This document shows, piece by piece, positions 36,056-46,839 of a stretch of DNA of 64,000 nt; position 1 is the first letter of the stretch; every line of letters starts with the position of its first letter. This stretch comes from Enoplosus armatus (Eukaryota > Chordata > Actinopteri > Centrarchiformes > Enoplosidae), in NCBI RefSeq assembly GCF_043641665.1, contig NC_092197.1, positions 16,002,148 through 16,066,147 on the forward strand, written 5' to 3'. The notes under the pieces were generated by a model. The model did not search any database, was not told the DNA's origin, and saw only the letters and a program-made list of their open reading frames with translations. Both the position numbers and the translations under genes were made by a program.

Positions 36056-36335
36056 GTGGTATTTTCTTTAGTAGGGATTTAATCGTTTTAATGCCAGGGC
36101 TCGCATCCCCACGCGCAAATGTTCCACCAAAACAACTCCCCCCCCCCAGACACTATTTTACTAGGCCACCGTCACTGCATCCTGGGCTTAGCGCCACCCA
36201 AGATGATTGCGATTGGTTTAAAGAAAAACAAACAAGCCATTGCATTTTTTCCCCTATCCCAGAACAACGATGATTTGAGCCTGACCTTTCTCCAAAGTGT
36301 GGGAGCGTGGCTAGGCGAGACTAATGGATAGCTAA
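36056..36335 (-). mobile_element. Non-autonomous DNA transposon fragment, hAT-like
   Basis: On the minus strand the block reads, in order, CTAGCCACGCTCC, TTTAAACCAATCGCAATC, GTGGCGCTAAGCCC, GCAGTGACGGTGGCC and GTTGTTTTGGTGGAACA. I recall this order from an abundant fish non-autonomous element usually classed as hAT. Apparent 60-70 codon frames here are by-products. A C-tract at about 36139-36147 has expanded inside it. Terminal inverted repeats and target duplication are not recognisable. Confidence 0.5.
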
Positions 36336-38049
36336 CGTTACTCCGTCAAATTAATGCAAAACTAGAGAATCATGAAACCAAAAAATATAAAACTTACATT
36401 TCTCCTTTTTGATTTTTTATCTCCAGTATGCAGCATCTGTGTTAGAATATGATGCAGTGACGCATGAAGCTCAATCACTATATATGAAAATGACCATTCC
36501 CGTCACTCCCACTTCAATTCAACCATAGTAGTATGCTTGCAATAGTGGGCCTCATAATATATATAATTAAATTTAGATTCTTGTTCTTTTATATGAATAG
36601 AATCTAACTGAATACAATGAAAGGCACAACACTAATCACACTGATGCTGTATGAAGAGAGGAGTTTGGACTTTAGTGATCAGTTCTTGCTTCTGAGCCTC
36701 TGTTAATTTCAAATGAGGTTAAAATCCAATTAATTGGATTCTGGCTTCAGGGTCGGTAGTCATGCAGTAGTTGGTTTTTGATGAAAATTACACCTTCAAG
36801 TATAATAGCTGAATCTATTTTAGGAGGATATTATAACCGGGCACAAAGCCGTATGTAGGTTTACTTCAGTCAACTGCCACCTATTCTTTTCATATTCTAG
36901 AGCAAACAGGATGTTTGTTTCTTGTTTGGTTCTATATTTGAACAGTTTTAGTGTCTTAAGGCTACACTGATAGCAAAGACTGCTTCACTAAGTGAAACCA
37001 ACCCTGAATGAATTATTCTTGATATTGGAAAACAGCCCTTTGCCCTTAATTTGTCACCTTTTTAGAATAGAAAATTGATTAGATTGCTCCTCGTATAATT
37101 GCTTTCACTCCCACAGTCAACCAAGAATCTAGATGTAAACTTTAATCCATTTCCTACCGTTCAATTAAGTGAGAGATTTCAATCTTCCCTTCTCACATTG
37201 TGATCATTCTTTATTCTTTTTTTTAGAGGTGAATGACTATTTATTTTAATGACGAGAGGGGGTGGAATATTAGAGAAAATGTGAGAAAAGTTTTATTTCC
37301 TATCATGTTGACAGATCTGCTTGAAAAAGAGAAATCTCAAGTGTAATCACTCATTGTTATAGAAAACTTCAACACAATACAGGGCTGATTCAAGGACAGC
37401 ATTTCCAACTCTTGGTTTATCTCTTAAAGCAACATATTTGCAGAGTTGAAGTTAAAAAGGCATAATGACAGTTGTTCTTTGTTTCACACTGAGTGAAAAG
37501 AAATGATTTCAAGGTTGGGTTATGTGCAATGGGGCAAACAGAGATAATTTTCCTGTTATGCTAAACTTGGTTGTGTCTATTTGGTGAGCTGCTTGAGTTA
37601 TTGTGGGTTTGTTAGCTTCTGTTCCAAAGTTCCAAAGTAATAAAGTAGTGAACCTGACAGTTGTGTAACCTCATCAACTATGAACACATTCTGAGGATCA
37701 AAACATTTCTTCACCAATGCTTCCTTTCAAGAAAAGAGAATTGTTATTTATTGAGATTTAAATGTAGAAAAGTGAAAACGATGACAACACACTCCCTTTG
37801 CTTTGAAAGTAATAAATGTTCTAAAACAAAACATTCAGAAGATATTGTTACAAATATGAGAAGGCCATTTTCACAGTGCCTCACTCCTGTTTGCATGTCT
37901 CCACTACCAACTTTGATTGTTCTCTACAATAATCTGGTTAGAATTCTGACCAACCAGAGCCTGAACAGTTCCCAAAAACAAAGAAGAGAACGAAGTATGA
38001 AAACTTGTCTCATACATTCACACTATTATACTATAGCCTATAAAACAGA
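36336..38049. other. Unassigned sequence
   Basis: Contains a 145-codon plus frame (37661-38098) rich in K, S, C and H that runs into the repeat beginning about 38050. It is therefore not a gene as it stands. Otherwise AT-rich with no supported feature. Confidence 0.4.
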
Positions 38050-38560
38050 AGTTTATAGTCATGCTAGCAGGTCTCTAAGGCTGCACTTGATGCTTTGAGC
38101 TAAATGCTAACATCAGCATGCTAAAAAGACCAATAAAATTGCTAACTTGCTGTTTAGTAGGTATAATGTTGAACATGTTAACCATCTTAGTTTTGTTTGC
38201 TAATTAGGACTAAACACAAAGTACAGCTGAGGCTGATGGGAAAAAATTTTGACCTGGTGACAGTGCTAGATTAAAGGTCAGGGGAATGCTAAAGTGATTT
38301 CTTCGCAATCCATTTAATAGAGCTTGAGACATTTCACTCAAAATCACAACGATCGGCTTGTTGGTGGCGCTAGGGGAAAAGTAAGGGGCTCACCAAAGTC
38401 AATAGGATTCATCTTCTGGGGACCATGGGATGCCTGTACAAAATTTCATGGCAATCCATTAAAGAGTTTCTGAGATATCTCAGTCTGGACCAAAGTGGTG
38501 GACTGACTGCCTGCTGACAGACTGACATTGCCATTCATAGAGCCATGCCAGGTAAAAATG
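38050..38560 (+). repeat. Dispersed repeat, GCTAAC family, most complete copy
   Basis: Starts around GTCATGCTAGCAGGTCTC, passes through GCTAACATCAGCATGCTAA, ACCATCTTAGTTTTG, AGTACAGCTGAGGCTGATGG and two tandem-like sections ending in ATTTCATGGCAATCC, and closes with AGTCTGGACCAAAGTGG and GACATTGCCATTCATAGAG. It is shared in part with 345-565 (inverted) and 52775-53012. It is non-coding and common in perch-like fishes. Confidence 0.75.
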
Positions 38561-39366
38561 TAGACAAATATTCATTTGTATGAATAAGCTCTTTGGTCCT
38601 TTAGCAAGTGTTACAATGAGCATCATTTTGGACTTGTCGAGAAGCAGTGTTGTGGCACTTTAATTGGCTCTGTGCATCTGGTATAGCTACAACTCTGACA
38701 TGCATTTCAAAGGAAGAAAAAGAAAGTCAAGAACATCAGGCTTCCAGTGATATCAAATCATGCTGTCATTTGAGGCTAATAAGAATCCTAAAATAAGAGT
38801 CCTGAAATTGGGCTCCATGTTATTTTTGGCATTGCTCATCTGTACTTCATCAAGAGTAACTCTTCATGCATGGGTAGCTGCATAAAATTAGCATATACTA
38901 AAAAAGAAGGAGACTGTCATGAGAAAGAATGAACTATATTTCATTAATGGATGATCCAGGTTCAAAGTGGACTGAGTTGACCCTAATTTAAGTTGATGGA
39001 GGAGCAGACGAGTTTGCACTAGAGTTGTATCAGTAAGATGAGCATCTCTCTTTATCTGCATCTAGCGGTCAGCTTTTACAATGACTGTACCATACTAACT
39101 CACCACTAATTCCAAAAAGAAAAAAAATATGACATCGTTTCTCACTATTTTCAGAATTTTTACAAACCAAACAATCAATCAATAAATGGAGAAAATAATT
39201 AGCAGATTAACCACACTGAAAATAATCATTAGTTGCAGTCCAATACAAAATAGTTTAAAATGAGATCCACCTCAACCAACTACAACAGAGAAATCTTGCT
39301 TTTACATGAATGCATGAGTAATAATGATATAATATAATACAATAGTATAGCAGTCACAGGGGATAT
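38561..39366. other. Unassigned sequence
   Basis: AT-rich DNA. No supported feature. Confidence 0.4.
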
Positions 39367-39480
39367 TTTTCTGCATTGAGTACTTACATACTTTTACTAG
39401 TATGTAACATTGTCAATGCAGGACTTTTACTTGTAACAGAGTATTTTTACAGTGTGACATTAGTAGGATCTGAATACTTC
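39367..39480 (+). repeat. TACTT-family repeat, distal part
   Basis: Reads TTTCTGCATTGAGTACTT, GCAGGACTTTTACTTGTAAC and GGATCTGAATACTTC, the distal half of a dispersed fish repeat whose other copies lie at 42108-42488 (reverse) and, split, at 44393-44439 and 46684-46767. Interrupted at 39480 by a LINE tail; the tip CAGTCCATCACTG may continue at 39551-39563. Confidence 0.65.
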
Positions 39481-39535
39481 GTCAGAATCAGAATCAGAAT
39501 CAGAAATACTTTATTGATCCCCGGGGGGGAAATTA
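39481..39535 (-). mobile_element. LINE 3' tail inserted in minus orientation
   Basis: (AGAATC)n followed by AATACTTTATTGATCCCC and GGGGGGAAATT is the reverse complement of the common fish LINE end AATTTCCCC…GGGATCAATAAAGTATT with its short tandem tail. It is severely 5'-truncated. Confidence 0.75.
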
Positions 39536-39584
39536 TATATATATTTTTTTCAGTCCATCACTGATGTTAGGGTTGTGTGTCTGT

Positions 39585-39645
39585 TAGCTTATTGTAAGCA
39601 GTTATTCTGCCCCCAAGTGGCCAAACATTAATTAATACTGCTTTA
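39585..39645 (-). repeat. Short dispersed-repeat fragment
   Basis: On the minus strand it reads TAAAGCAGTATTAATTAATG then TTTGGCCACTTGGGGGCAG, an ending seen in several fish repeats. The GGCCACTTGGGGG word is shared with the start of the 18975-19505 repeat. Confidence 0.4.
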
Positions 39646-41479
39646 AAGCTGAGCAGGTGGGTAGGCTGCAGGTGGAGATGAAAAACTGCGACACTCCCTG
39701 AAGAGGTGATGATGGGTGGGAGAGAGGAAGTACGAACATTGATATACCTAGTGAGAAGGGTCACTTGTCCTTTCCTGTGCTCGACTAATGTCCACTGAGA
39801 AGTTGAAAATGAAGCACGCACCCACCTAAATGATCCAGCATATTGATTGGCTTGAAGGAAGGTTGTTCTTTAATGTATTTGTCCAGAGCTGACCTTGCTG
39901 TTAGTGAAACAGTGTCTTGCCACAGGCAGGCGCACCACACAGAGGTGATTTTTACTTCAAGTTTACACAGGGGGGGCTACATCGCACAGCACCAATCACT
40001 CACCCCTCCCAGACAAATCATCATTCTCCATGTAGTTAGTGCTAAAGTTTAAAAATGTAGTGTAGCCATACTGATGAGGAATTACTACCGCTAGATAAGT
40101 GTGGTTGTGTGGTTATTCCTGCCTTTTATTTTCTGACTTTTTCACACGAGAATGTGTTCAACATTTCAATACATACTTTACTTTATAAATATTATCATTA
40201 CACCCTTTGAACTAGTTGGCAAGTGCTCATGCTATAGGTAAAAAGGTTAATGTCAACTCCCCAGTGGTAATAAGGTCAGCATATTGGCATGCTCACAGTG
40301 AACAACAAACTTTAACATACTGTTGCTAACTCCTGACTGTTCACAACTAGCTAGGGCCAAACCAGAGTGTAATACTGCACACATGCATACATTCAATGGG
40401 TGGCATTAGTGTAAGAGAGCCTTCTTAGCCTCATCTCACATGATGATATATACTCATCTCTCAAGATGATATGGTTCATAAGACCTGTTTGTTCCATTTC
40501 ATCTCAAAATTTTACTGTCTCTTATATGAGAGAGAAAACACCAGGACATACTCAGTAAAAAACACGAGTTTAATGAACTGTAAATAACATCCAATTTCTG
40601 CCTGCTTTCTATATCTTATTCTTAACATTTTACTGTGGCTGCAACGCATGATAATGAAACATGACTCTAATATCCACAGACTGAGCCTTTCATAAGCATG
40701 AATACAGCATGTATGTTCAATGAAACAGTGGTACGTTTTGTCAGAGATGCACTGACCAACTAATCTAAAGGATTTCAGAATAAAAGTGGGAAGTGACCAC
40801 GGAAAATATGAGATGAAACGGTCAATGGGTCAACCATGATCAAGAGAAGCCAGTGACTCAAGCCTATTGACACAATAATGCAACAAACTAGTGGAAGAAG
40901 TGCTCACTTGACTCTGTGGTAAAACATGATTTGCCACTTGTTTGATTACAAGCAACATCCTTATCAAATTAGTGGGTTTGATTATATGCAATTATAACTA
41001 ATGGTAGTTATACTGTTGTCCTGTTTGTACTTTGTTGCCTCTTAATTTGAAGCCACCAAATGAACCTATGCACCATTATCATTAGTGATAGAAACTGTGT
41101 TGTGCGTGTGTATGCGTGTGCAGTAAGTGTGTAAGTCTTAGGCAATTAGGAATAAAAGAAAAAAAAAAACTTCCCACACTCTGGTTCTGATAATATCATA
41201 CACATTTTCTGATCAATTTCACCGTACGTCACATGCACCTCTTTTTTGGAATCACTTTCATTCTGTTCAGTCTAGATAGCTGGAACTCATTAAACTGCTG
41301 GATAAAACACAAGCAAGCGAGGTCATGGTTTGTCTAACGGAACGATTATCAGAGGCAGACCACCCTCGTATGACTTATCACAGTCAAGATACCTTTCCAC
41401 AAAAGGCAAAACAAACAGTCAGAGCAAGATTCAGTGGTGCAATCAGGCATAGCTCTTTAATGTCCTGATGTCATTCGTT
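39646..41479. other. Unassigned sequence
   Basis: Near 40270-40330 there are words distantly like the GCTAAC repeat (CAGCATATTGGCATGCTCAC), too diverged to call. Otherwise no supported feature. Confidence 0.4.
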
Positions 41480-41600
41480 CCTGAGCGCAGAGGCTGTGGC
41501 ACAGAGCGGGTTTTGATAAGCTCCCAAGCGAAATTACTTCTAATTAGATATGCTGCTGGCATGGCCTCTCAGTTCTCATAACTGTATAGCCGGTGAACAA
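41480..41600. promoter_or_regulatory. Candidate regulatory block
   Basis: Repeat-free patch with GTGGCACAGAGCGGGTTTTG, AAATTACTTCTAATTAGAT and GCTGGCATGGCC. Enhancer-like texture only. Confidence 0.2.
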
Positions 41601-42107
41601 CAAAAATGGTTTGTCAGTGTGGTCTTGCACAGTATGGACACAGTCCCTTAGGAGTGCAGTAAATGAGACTCATGTTTGAAATACAAAATGGAAACTAATG
41701 ACACAATACATTACTCTCTGCACCAACAAATGTGCTACCACACAAGTGTTGTGTGTGCCTGGGGATTATCTATTGTTTTAATTAAGAATAAGGGCACTAA
41801 TACTGTTCCCTGTGGACAACAACTAGCCAAGACAATGTAATGAGCCCGTTGGGAGCAACCGTGGTGCTCCAGAATTTTGCCACCCTGCATCATTCAGTCG
41901 CCAAGAGGTTAGACAAACAAGCAATGTAATACAATGCCATCTGACCGTCTGACCAAAAGGAAATCTAAAAATCACACCAAATTTAGCTAAAATGACATAT
42001 CAGAATATGCTTTTGACAGATTAAGTGTATAGTTTGACGTCTGTGGCATCTCTTCCTGTGCCCTGCATGTTTCTTTTCTGCAAAAAAAACAATCCATCAA
42101 TGTAAAA

Positions 42108-42488
42108 ACACTCATTCAAATTCCTACTTAAGCAAAAGTACAAAAGTGTAATCAACAATATATGTAAAAGTAGTCACTCTGCAGAAAGAATGCCCTCTGT
42201 AACTGATACAATATACATACATATACATGATTCGATTAGTAATACTGATGTATAAGCAGCATTTTACAGTTGTAGTTGTTTGAGCTGTCAGGTCGAGTCA
42301 ATTTTATTTATATAGCCCAATATCTATATCTAGTAACTGTATTTGTCAAATAAATGTAATGGAGTAAAAAGTGCAATATTTCCCTTTGAATTGTAGTTGA
42401 AGGAATGAAATAGAAATATTCCAGTAAAGTCCCTCAAAATTGCACTTAAGTACAGTCCTTCAGTAAATGTCTTTCACTGCAACTCTGG
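42108..42488 (-). repeat. TACTT-family repeat, reverse copy
   Basis: Contains CCTACTTAAGCAAAAGTAC, GTAAAAGTAGTCACTCTGCA, TAAGCAGCATTTTACAGTTG, TCAAATAAATGTAATGGAG and AAAATTGCACTTAAGTACAG, in the order of a dispersed repeat I recall as very common in fishes. Interrupted at about 42293-42330 by an L2-type tail. It is non-coding, and the transposon class is uncertain. Confidence 0.7.
42293..42330 (-). mobile_element. L2-type LINE tail inside a TACTT repeat
   Basis: GAGTCAATTTTATTTATATAG then CCCAATATC is the reverse complement of the end of the L2 3' untranslated region found complete at about 46535-46554 (GATATTGGG…). Confidence 0.6.
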
Positions 42489-43499
42489 ATTATACCTGAT
42501 ATTTGTATGCAATTGTTATGGATATATAATTTGCTGAATATAGACAGCTAGACTCAACAATGCTCAATCCCCTACAGTTGAGGCCTGGAAATCCTTTTAA
42601 AGCTTACTATATATCTCATAGGAACTGAGAAGCAAGGAAAACACAATCATTGGACTGGTGTCTCATGCCTATCACAGGCATCCTTATATGTGTTTAGTGC
42701 TCACATGTTTGTTACAGTGTTATCTGATTGTTTTGTAGTGTAGTGTCTTATGTCTATGGGACCAAAACACAGCACGTAATCTAAAGAAATTTATATTTTT
42801 TCCAATCCAACAATCAATTTTTCAGCACATCAGTTCACAGTAATTGCGAGGCAGAAAAATGCACCTGACAAGAACTTCCATAAAGCTTTGCAAAAGGGTA
42901 TGGGCCAGGAAAAAGAATGGCTCATACTTGTAAGATGAATGCTTAAAGCATTACCATGGTACCCATATGAAAATAAAGCAAGGTTAACCACGTTTTGTTA
43001 TACTTTGTTGTTTGCAGCACAATGGAACAAAACGTTAAGAAGGTCAGATTGCTTGGATGAAGGTACCCAGTATTAAAAATGTGTACATATCTTGCTGTAA
43101 AGCAGAAATATCTTAGTTCATGTCATCAATTTAATTCTCAAATTGAACAAATATTTTAACAACCTGTACAAATCCATACATCTCACTAAACCAGAGCAAT
43201 TTGAATTAAGCAACCCAAGGACTTACATTGCCCAGTACCCTCAAAAAATGCATTTACATTAAGTGTAAAATTATTATTTATGTGTAAAACAACATCTTCA
43301 TTAATCAGCAAAAGAAATATGACAAACAACAGAAGTAACATGAAAAAATAAGTGTTTAAAATGTGTTTAATGTAGGACATCAACACTTGCCAATTTGATT
43401 ATGATGAAAAAGACCATTTGAAACAGATAGTGTGAAAAAGTTAGGCCACTGATACTCATACCCAAAATAAAGTTTTGATTATTCTAGTCCTATAGGACC
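42489..43499. other. Unassigned sequence
   Basis: AT-rich DNA. No supported feature. Confidence 0.4.
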
Positions 43500-43850
43500 A
43501 CTTCCACGACCCATATGTCCTTCATTTCCAATTAGTCCAATTTTCTCATCTTTCTTTAATATCCTAAGACCGGTTTGCTGTTCAAACAGCATCTGTCTAG
43601 CAGAGCATTCGTCTCCTCAAGGCTTAAGCCTATTTCTAATTAATCTGTCCCTCTAACAGTAGAGAGAGGAGGTCAGAAAACAGGCTGAAGGTGACTCGGA
43701 TTGGGTCTAGGTCTGTTTTCACATAAAACATATTTCATCTTCAGGGAAAGCCAGGGAAATTCTATTTATTTTAATCCCTGTTTAATTTAGCTGTGTTTAA
43801 ACAGCTGCCTGAATGACCTGGACATATCAGACTTACACTCACATCTTCTC
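43500..43850. promoter_or_regulatory. Candidate regulatory block
   Basis: Repeat-free, with CATTTCCAATTAGTCCAATT, GACCGGTTTGCTGTTCAAAC, CTAATTAATCTGTCCCTC and GTTTAAACAGCTGCCTG (E-box). Inference from motif density only. Confidence 0.22.
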
Positions 43851-44392
43851 CTTTCAATATATACCATCATGGCACATTGGGAATGCTCAAGCTAATAATG
43901 ACTTGCCTGGAATTTCACTGTCATTGGTATAAACAATTGGTTTACCTAATTCACAAAATACACTAAAAAGGACCTCATGAGAAATGAGATCTTGGAGATA
44001 AAATGAAAGCATAACTAGGTCTAATTTCCCTTGTTTATATAGCAAATGTCTTGTAATTATTACATCCAAGCAACATTTTCAGAGTAAATAAAACCGTGAA
44101 CCCCAAGAAGAGATATGTGGAAAGTGCAATGTCATGTTAAATCTCAGTCTGGAGTTTGCAGTCATTGCTGTAATATTTCTTGCAAGATTGGACTTTTATA
44201 TACATTAGGGAACAGGCAGGAATACAATAAAACAAGCATCATGCTAGTAAACAAACTAATGCAGAATAGCGAGAAAAGACAACATCAATACCACAGCTAT
44301 AGTCTCATTTGTCTGGACTGGTAGCTCCAGCCTATGGAAGTGGGCTGCACCAGTCCACTACAGTTTTGACAAGATTAATTTGAACATAAATC
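43851..44392. other. Unassigned sequence
   Basis: AT-rich DNA. No supported feature. Confidence 0.4.
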
Positions 44393-44439
44393 CAGCGGTG
44401 GAAAGTTATTAAGTACATTTACTCCTGTACTGCACTTAA
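44393..44439 (+). repeat. TACTT-family repeat, proximal tip
   Basis: CAGCGGTGGAAAGTTATTAA and GTACATTTACTCCTGTACTG, ending CACTTAA, correspond to one end of the family. The match stops exactly at TTAA (44436-44439), and the family's opposite end reappears at 46684-46767. Confidence 0.6.
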
Positions 44440-44740
44440 CCCTCATCCTACCAACTAATTTAACATAAAAGGACAACCAACTGGGGTCCCCAGGGACCCC
44501 AAGAATAAACTACTGCTAGAAACATAGCAAAATGTTAACTAATTTCTTCTCAACTTTGGGACCACAAATTCAACAGTAATCTTTTTTATCTTTTCAATCT
44601 GCCTTCAGGGCCTGTCACTTCACTAAAACTGCATATACTAAAGTGGTAAATTATCCTCTGGTTGCCACTGATTTGACCTCAGTGCCTCTATTCTGTGAAC
44701 TTGTAAATTTGTAAATCTGTAAATTTGTAAATTACAGTTG
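44440..44740 (+). mobile_element. Possible piggyBac-like non-autonomous fragment
   Basis: Sequence right after the TTAA begins CCCTCATCCTACCAAC, as expected of a piggyBac-type end. It carries a perfect 8-bp hairpin, GGGGTCCC/GGGACCCC, at 44483-44500. A short tandem run of TGTAAATT(T/C) units lies at about 44700-44733. The opposite terminus is not identifiable. The class is inferred from the TTAA junction and end sequence. Confidence 0.4.
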
Positions 44741-44809
44741 TTTTTTTTAGTTGTAGTAGCTTTTTTTTTATAACAGTCTTTATTGTTTTTATTTACAATA
44801 TCTTGACTT

Positions 44810-44908
44810 TCTACTTATGTCTCTATTGCACTATCCTGTATGCAGCTGGAACAATGCAAATTTCCCCACTGAGGGATTAATAAAGGATTATCTTATTTTA
44901 TCTTATTA
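44810..44908 (+). mobile_element. LINE 3' end with TTATC-type tail
   Basis: CTCTATTGCACTATCCTG, AATTTCCCCACTGAGGG, TTAATAAAGGATTATC and a TTATCT-like tandem end form a typical fish non-LTR retroelement terminus on the plus strand. The coding part is absent. Confidence 0.65.
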
Positions 44909-45990
44909 CTGGATCTCAGTGCGTTTTTTGACACCATAGACAATTATATGCTCATCAACCAACAGTTCTTTCAGATAGGTAAGACCTGAACGATGCGAAA
45001 GCCTGGCCAGAGATGCCAAATTGATTTTCCACTGTGTGTTTCCCATAACAATATGACATCAAAATGTTTATATATGAAATACGGAATACCTCAGGGCCCT
45101 CTGCTCCTCTCTCTTTATATTTCATCTCTTGACCAAATGATATGCAGTCATGGAATTAATTTCCCCTGCTACGCTGATGATACTCAACTCTATGTGCCTG
45201 TAAAAGCAGATGGTCATTCCCAAATTATATATTATATAAATTAGAGGCCTGTTTGTCCCCGTGAAAAACTAGATAGCATGTCATTTCCAGCTCCCACATT
45301 CTGATAAGACTGAAATGCTGCTCATTGGCCTAGCTCAACATAGATACTAGTTTTAGCAATTGACAGCAAGTCTTACTGTGTAATTTCTCAGTTTAACAGC
45401 CAAGAAACCTTCAACGTTTGACCCTACCCTTTCTTTTGATCAGCATATTAAAGAAATCACAAAGACTGCCTTTTTTGACCGATACAACACAGCTAAAATT
45501 AGGTATTTTCTGTCCTCAGTTGATGCAGAGATCCTATTTCATGCCTGTTTCATCCAGACCTGATTATTTTAACTTTTTGTTGTCAGGCCTGCTGCATGCC
45601 AGTGCTAAAAGTTTTCAAATGGTTCAGATGCTGCAGCTAGCATCTTAACTAAAAATAGAAAATTTCATCATATTACACTAATCTTAGCTTACCTTCATGG
45701 GCTCCCTATCCATGTCAGATCAGCCTTTAAAGTGCTTCTGATGACTTACAAAATTGTAAATGGACATGCCCCTTTGTATCTGTCCGATCTCCTTAAACCT
45801 TACATCCCATCTCTCTGCTCTCAGAATACAGGGCTCCTGTCTGTCCCCAGAGTTAAAAAGAAGTCAGCAGGCTGCAGGGCCTTTTCCTATTGTGTCCCCT
45901 TTGTCTGGAATAACCCCCTTGACATTAGACAGTGTTACTCTGTTGGACCCTTTAAATACAAACTTAAAAGTCATCTTTTTGCCTTTTAGC
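44909..45990 (+). pseudogene. L2-type LINE reverse transcriptase, 5'-truncated and broken
   Basis: The remnant is the C-terminal half of a non-LTR reverse transcriptase. The first frame opens with LDLSAFFDTIDN (the D-containing RT motif), has an in-frame TGA near 44987, and continues at 44993-45244 with YGIPQGPLLLSLYISSL and the catalytic YADDTQLYVPV box. The same frame resumes near 45416 with DPTLSFDQHIKEITKTAFF. A second frame carries RPDYFNFLLSGLLHAS (to 45648), and a third carries NGHAPLYLSDLLKPYIPS and GCRAFSYCVPFVWNN (45732-45989). These are typical thumb and C-terminal L2 motifs. Several frameshifts, stops and internal deletions make it non-functional. The N-terminal endonuclease and fingers are absent, as usual for a 5'-truncated insertion. 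Confidence 0.9.
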
Positions 45991-46554
45991 TGGCTGCTTA
46001 TTTTCGATTAATTTTTACCTGTTACCATTATTCTTCCGGTGGACGGGCGGGTCTGTCTCAGTCTCAATGAATCTATTAAGCCCAGTACTTAGAGTCTATG
46101 TTTTTCCTGCCGATGAGAATGCTGTCAATTTTCAGAAATCCACTGCATATCTCTAACCCTCTGTTTGTTTGTGTCCCACAAGCACATCTCTCTCTCTCTT
46201 TTTTGTGTAGTCTGTCCTCTTCCAGGTCTCCATGGTGGAGAGGTGGTCATGTGGCTCCGGTCCTATTTGTTTGACGACACCCGAAGTTGCTCAACGCCCA
46301 TTCATTTCCTTCATAACAATTTCAATCTATAATTTTGTCATCATCATTGTTCATACTGTACACATGACATATGTTAAATGTCCATCCTGGGAGAGGGATC
46401 CCTCCTCTGTTTCTCTCTTTCTTCTCTCTTTTCCCTGTTAAGGGGTTATTTTCAGGGAGTTTTGCCTTATCCGAGGGTCTAATGATAGAGGGTGTCGTAT
46501 GCTGTACAGATTGTAAGGCTCCTTAAGGCAAATTTGTGATTTGTGATATTGGGT
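45991..46554 (+). mobile_element. 3' untranslated region of the same L2 LINE
   Basis: Follows the reverse-transcriptase remnant directly. Diagnostic words include CCATGGTGGAGAGGTGGTCA, GGGAGAGGGATCCCTCCTCTG, TTTTCAGGGAGTTTTGCCTT, GTGTCGTATGCTGTACAGA and TTTGTGATTTGTGATATTGG, in the order found at the end of L2-type elements in fishes. It ends at about 46554 without a clear tandem tail. Confidence 0.8.
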
Positions 46555-46683
46555 ATCAGAGTCCCCAAGTCCAAAAACAAGTTTCTGTCTGGCACCAGAT
46601 AATAGCTTGTGTGAACAAGATCCACATTTTGAGTGTGCGAGATAATAAATCCAGTATTCCGATAATACCTTTCTATTATTACT

Positions 46684-46767
46684 CAAGTACTTGTAGTGGA
46701 TTGTTTTTTCATTGTTGTATTGATACTTTTACTTCAGTAAAAGATCCGAATACATATTTCACAACTG
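46684..46767 (+). repeat. TACTT-family repeat, distal end
   Basis: CAAGTACTTGTAGTGGATTG, TGATACTTTTACTTCAGTAA and AAGATCCGAATAC, closing with CACAACTG, match the end of the family missing from 44393-44439. The two pieces together look like one element interrupted by about 2.2 kb of other elements. Confidence 0.55.
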
Positions 46768-46839
46768 GTAAAATTAAAAAAGACATAACATCAAAACATG
46801 ATATTAAAATGTTTTGCCATTTCGATTTTCATGAACCAT

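Noticed and set aside
36091..36331. Two 60-70 codon proline/histidine-rich frames
   Set aside because: They fall inside the hAT-like repeat fragment.
37661..38098. 145-codon open frame as a gene
   Set aside because: Its 3' end is made of the GCTAAC-family repeat and the rest is unrecognised.
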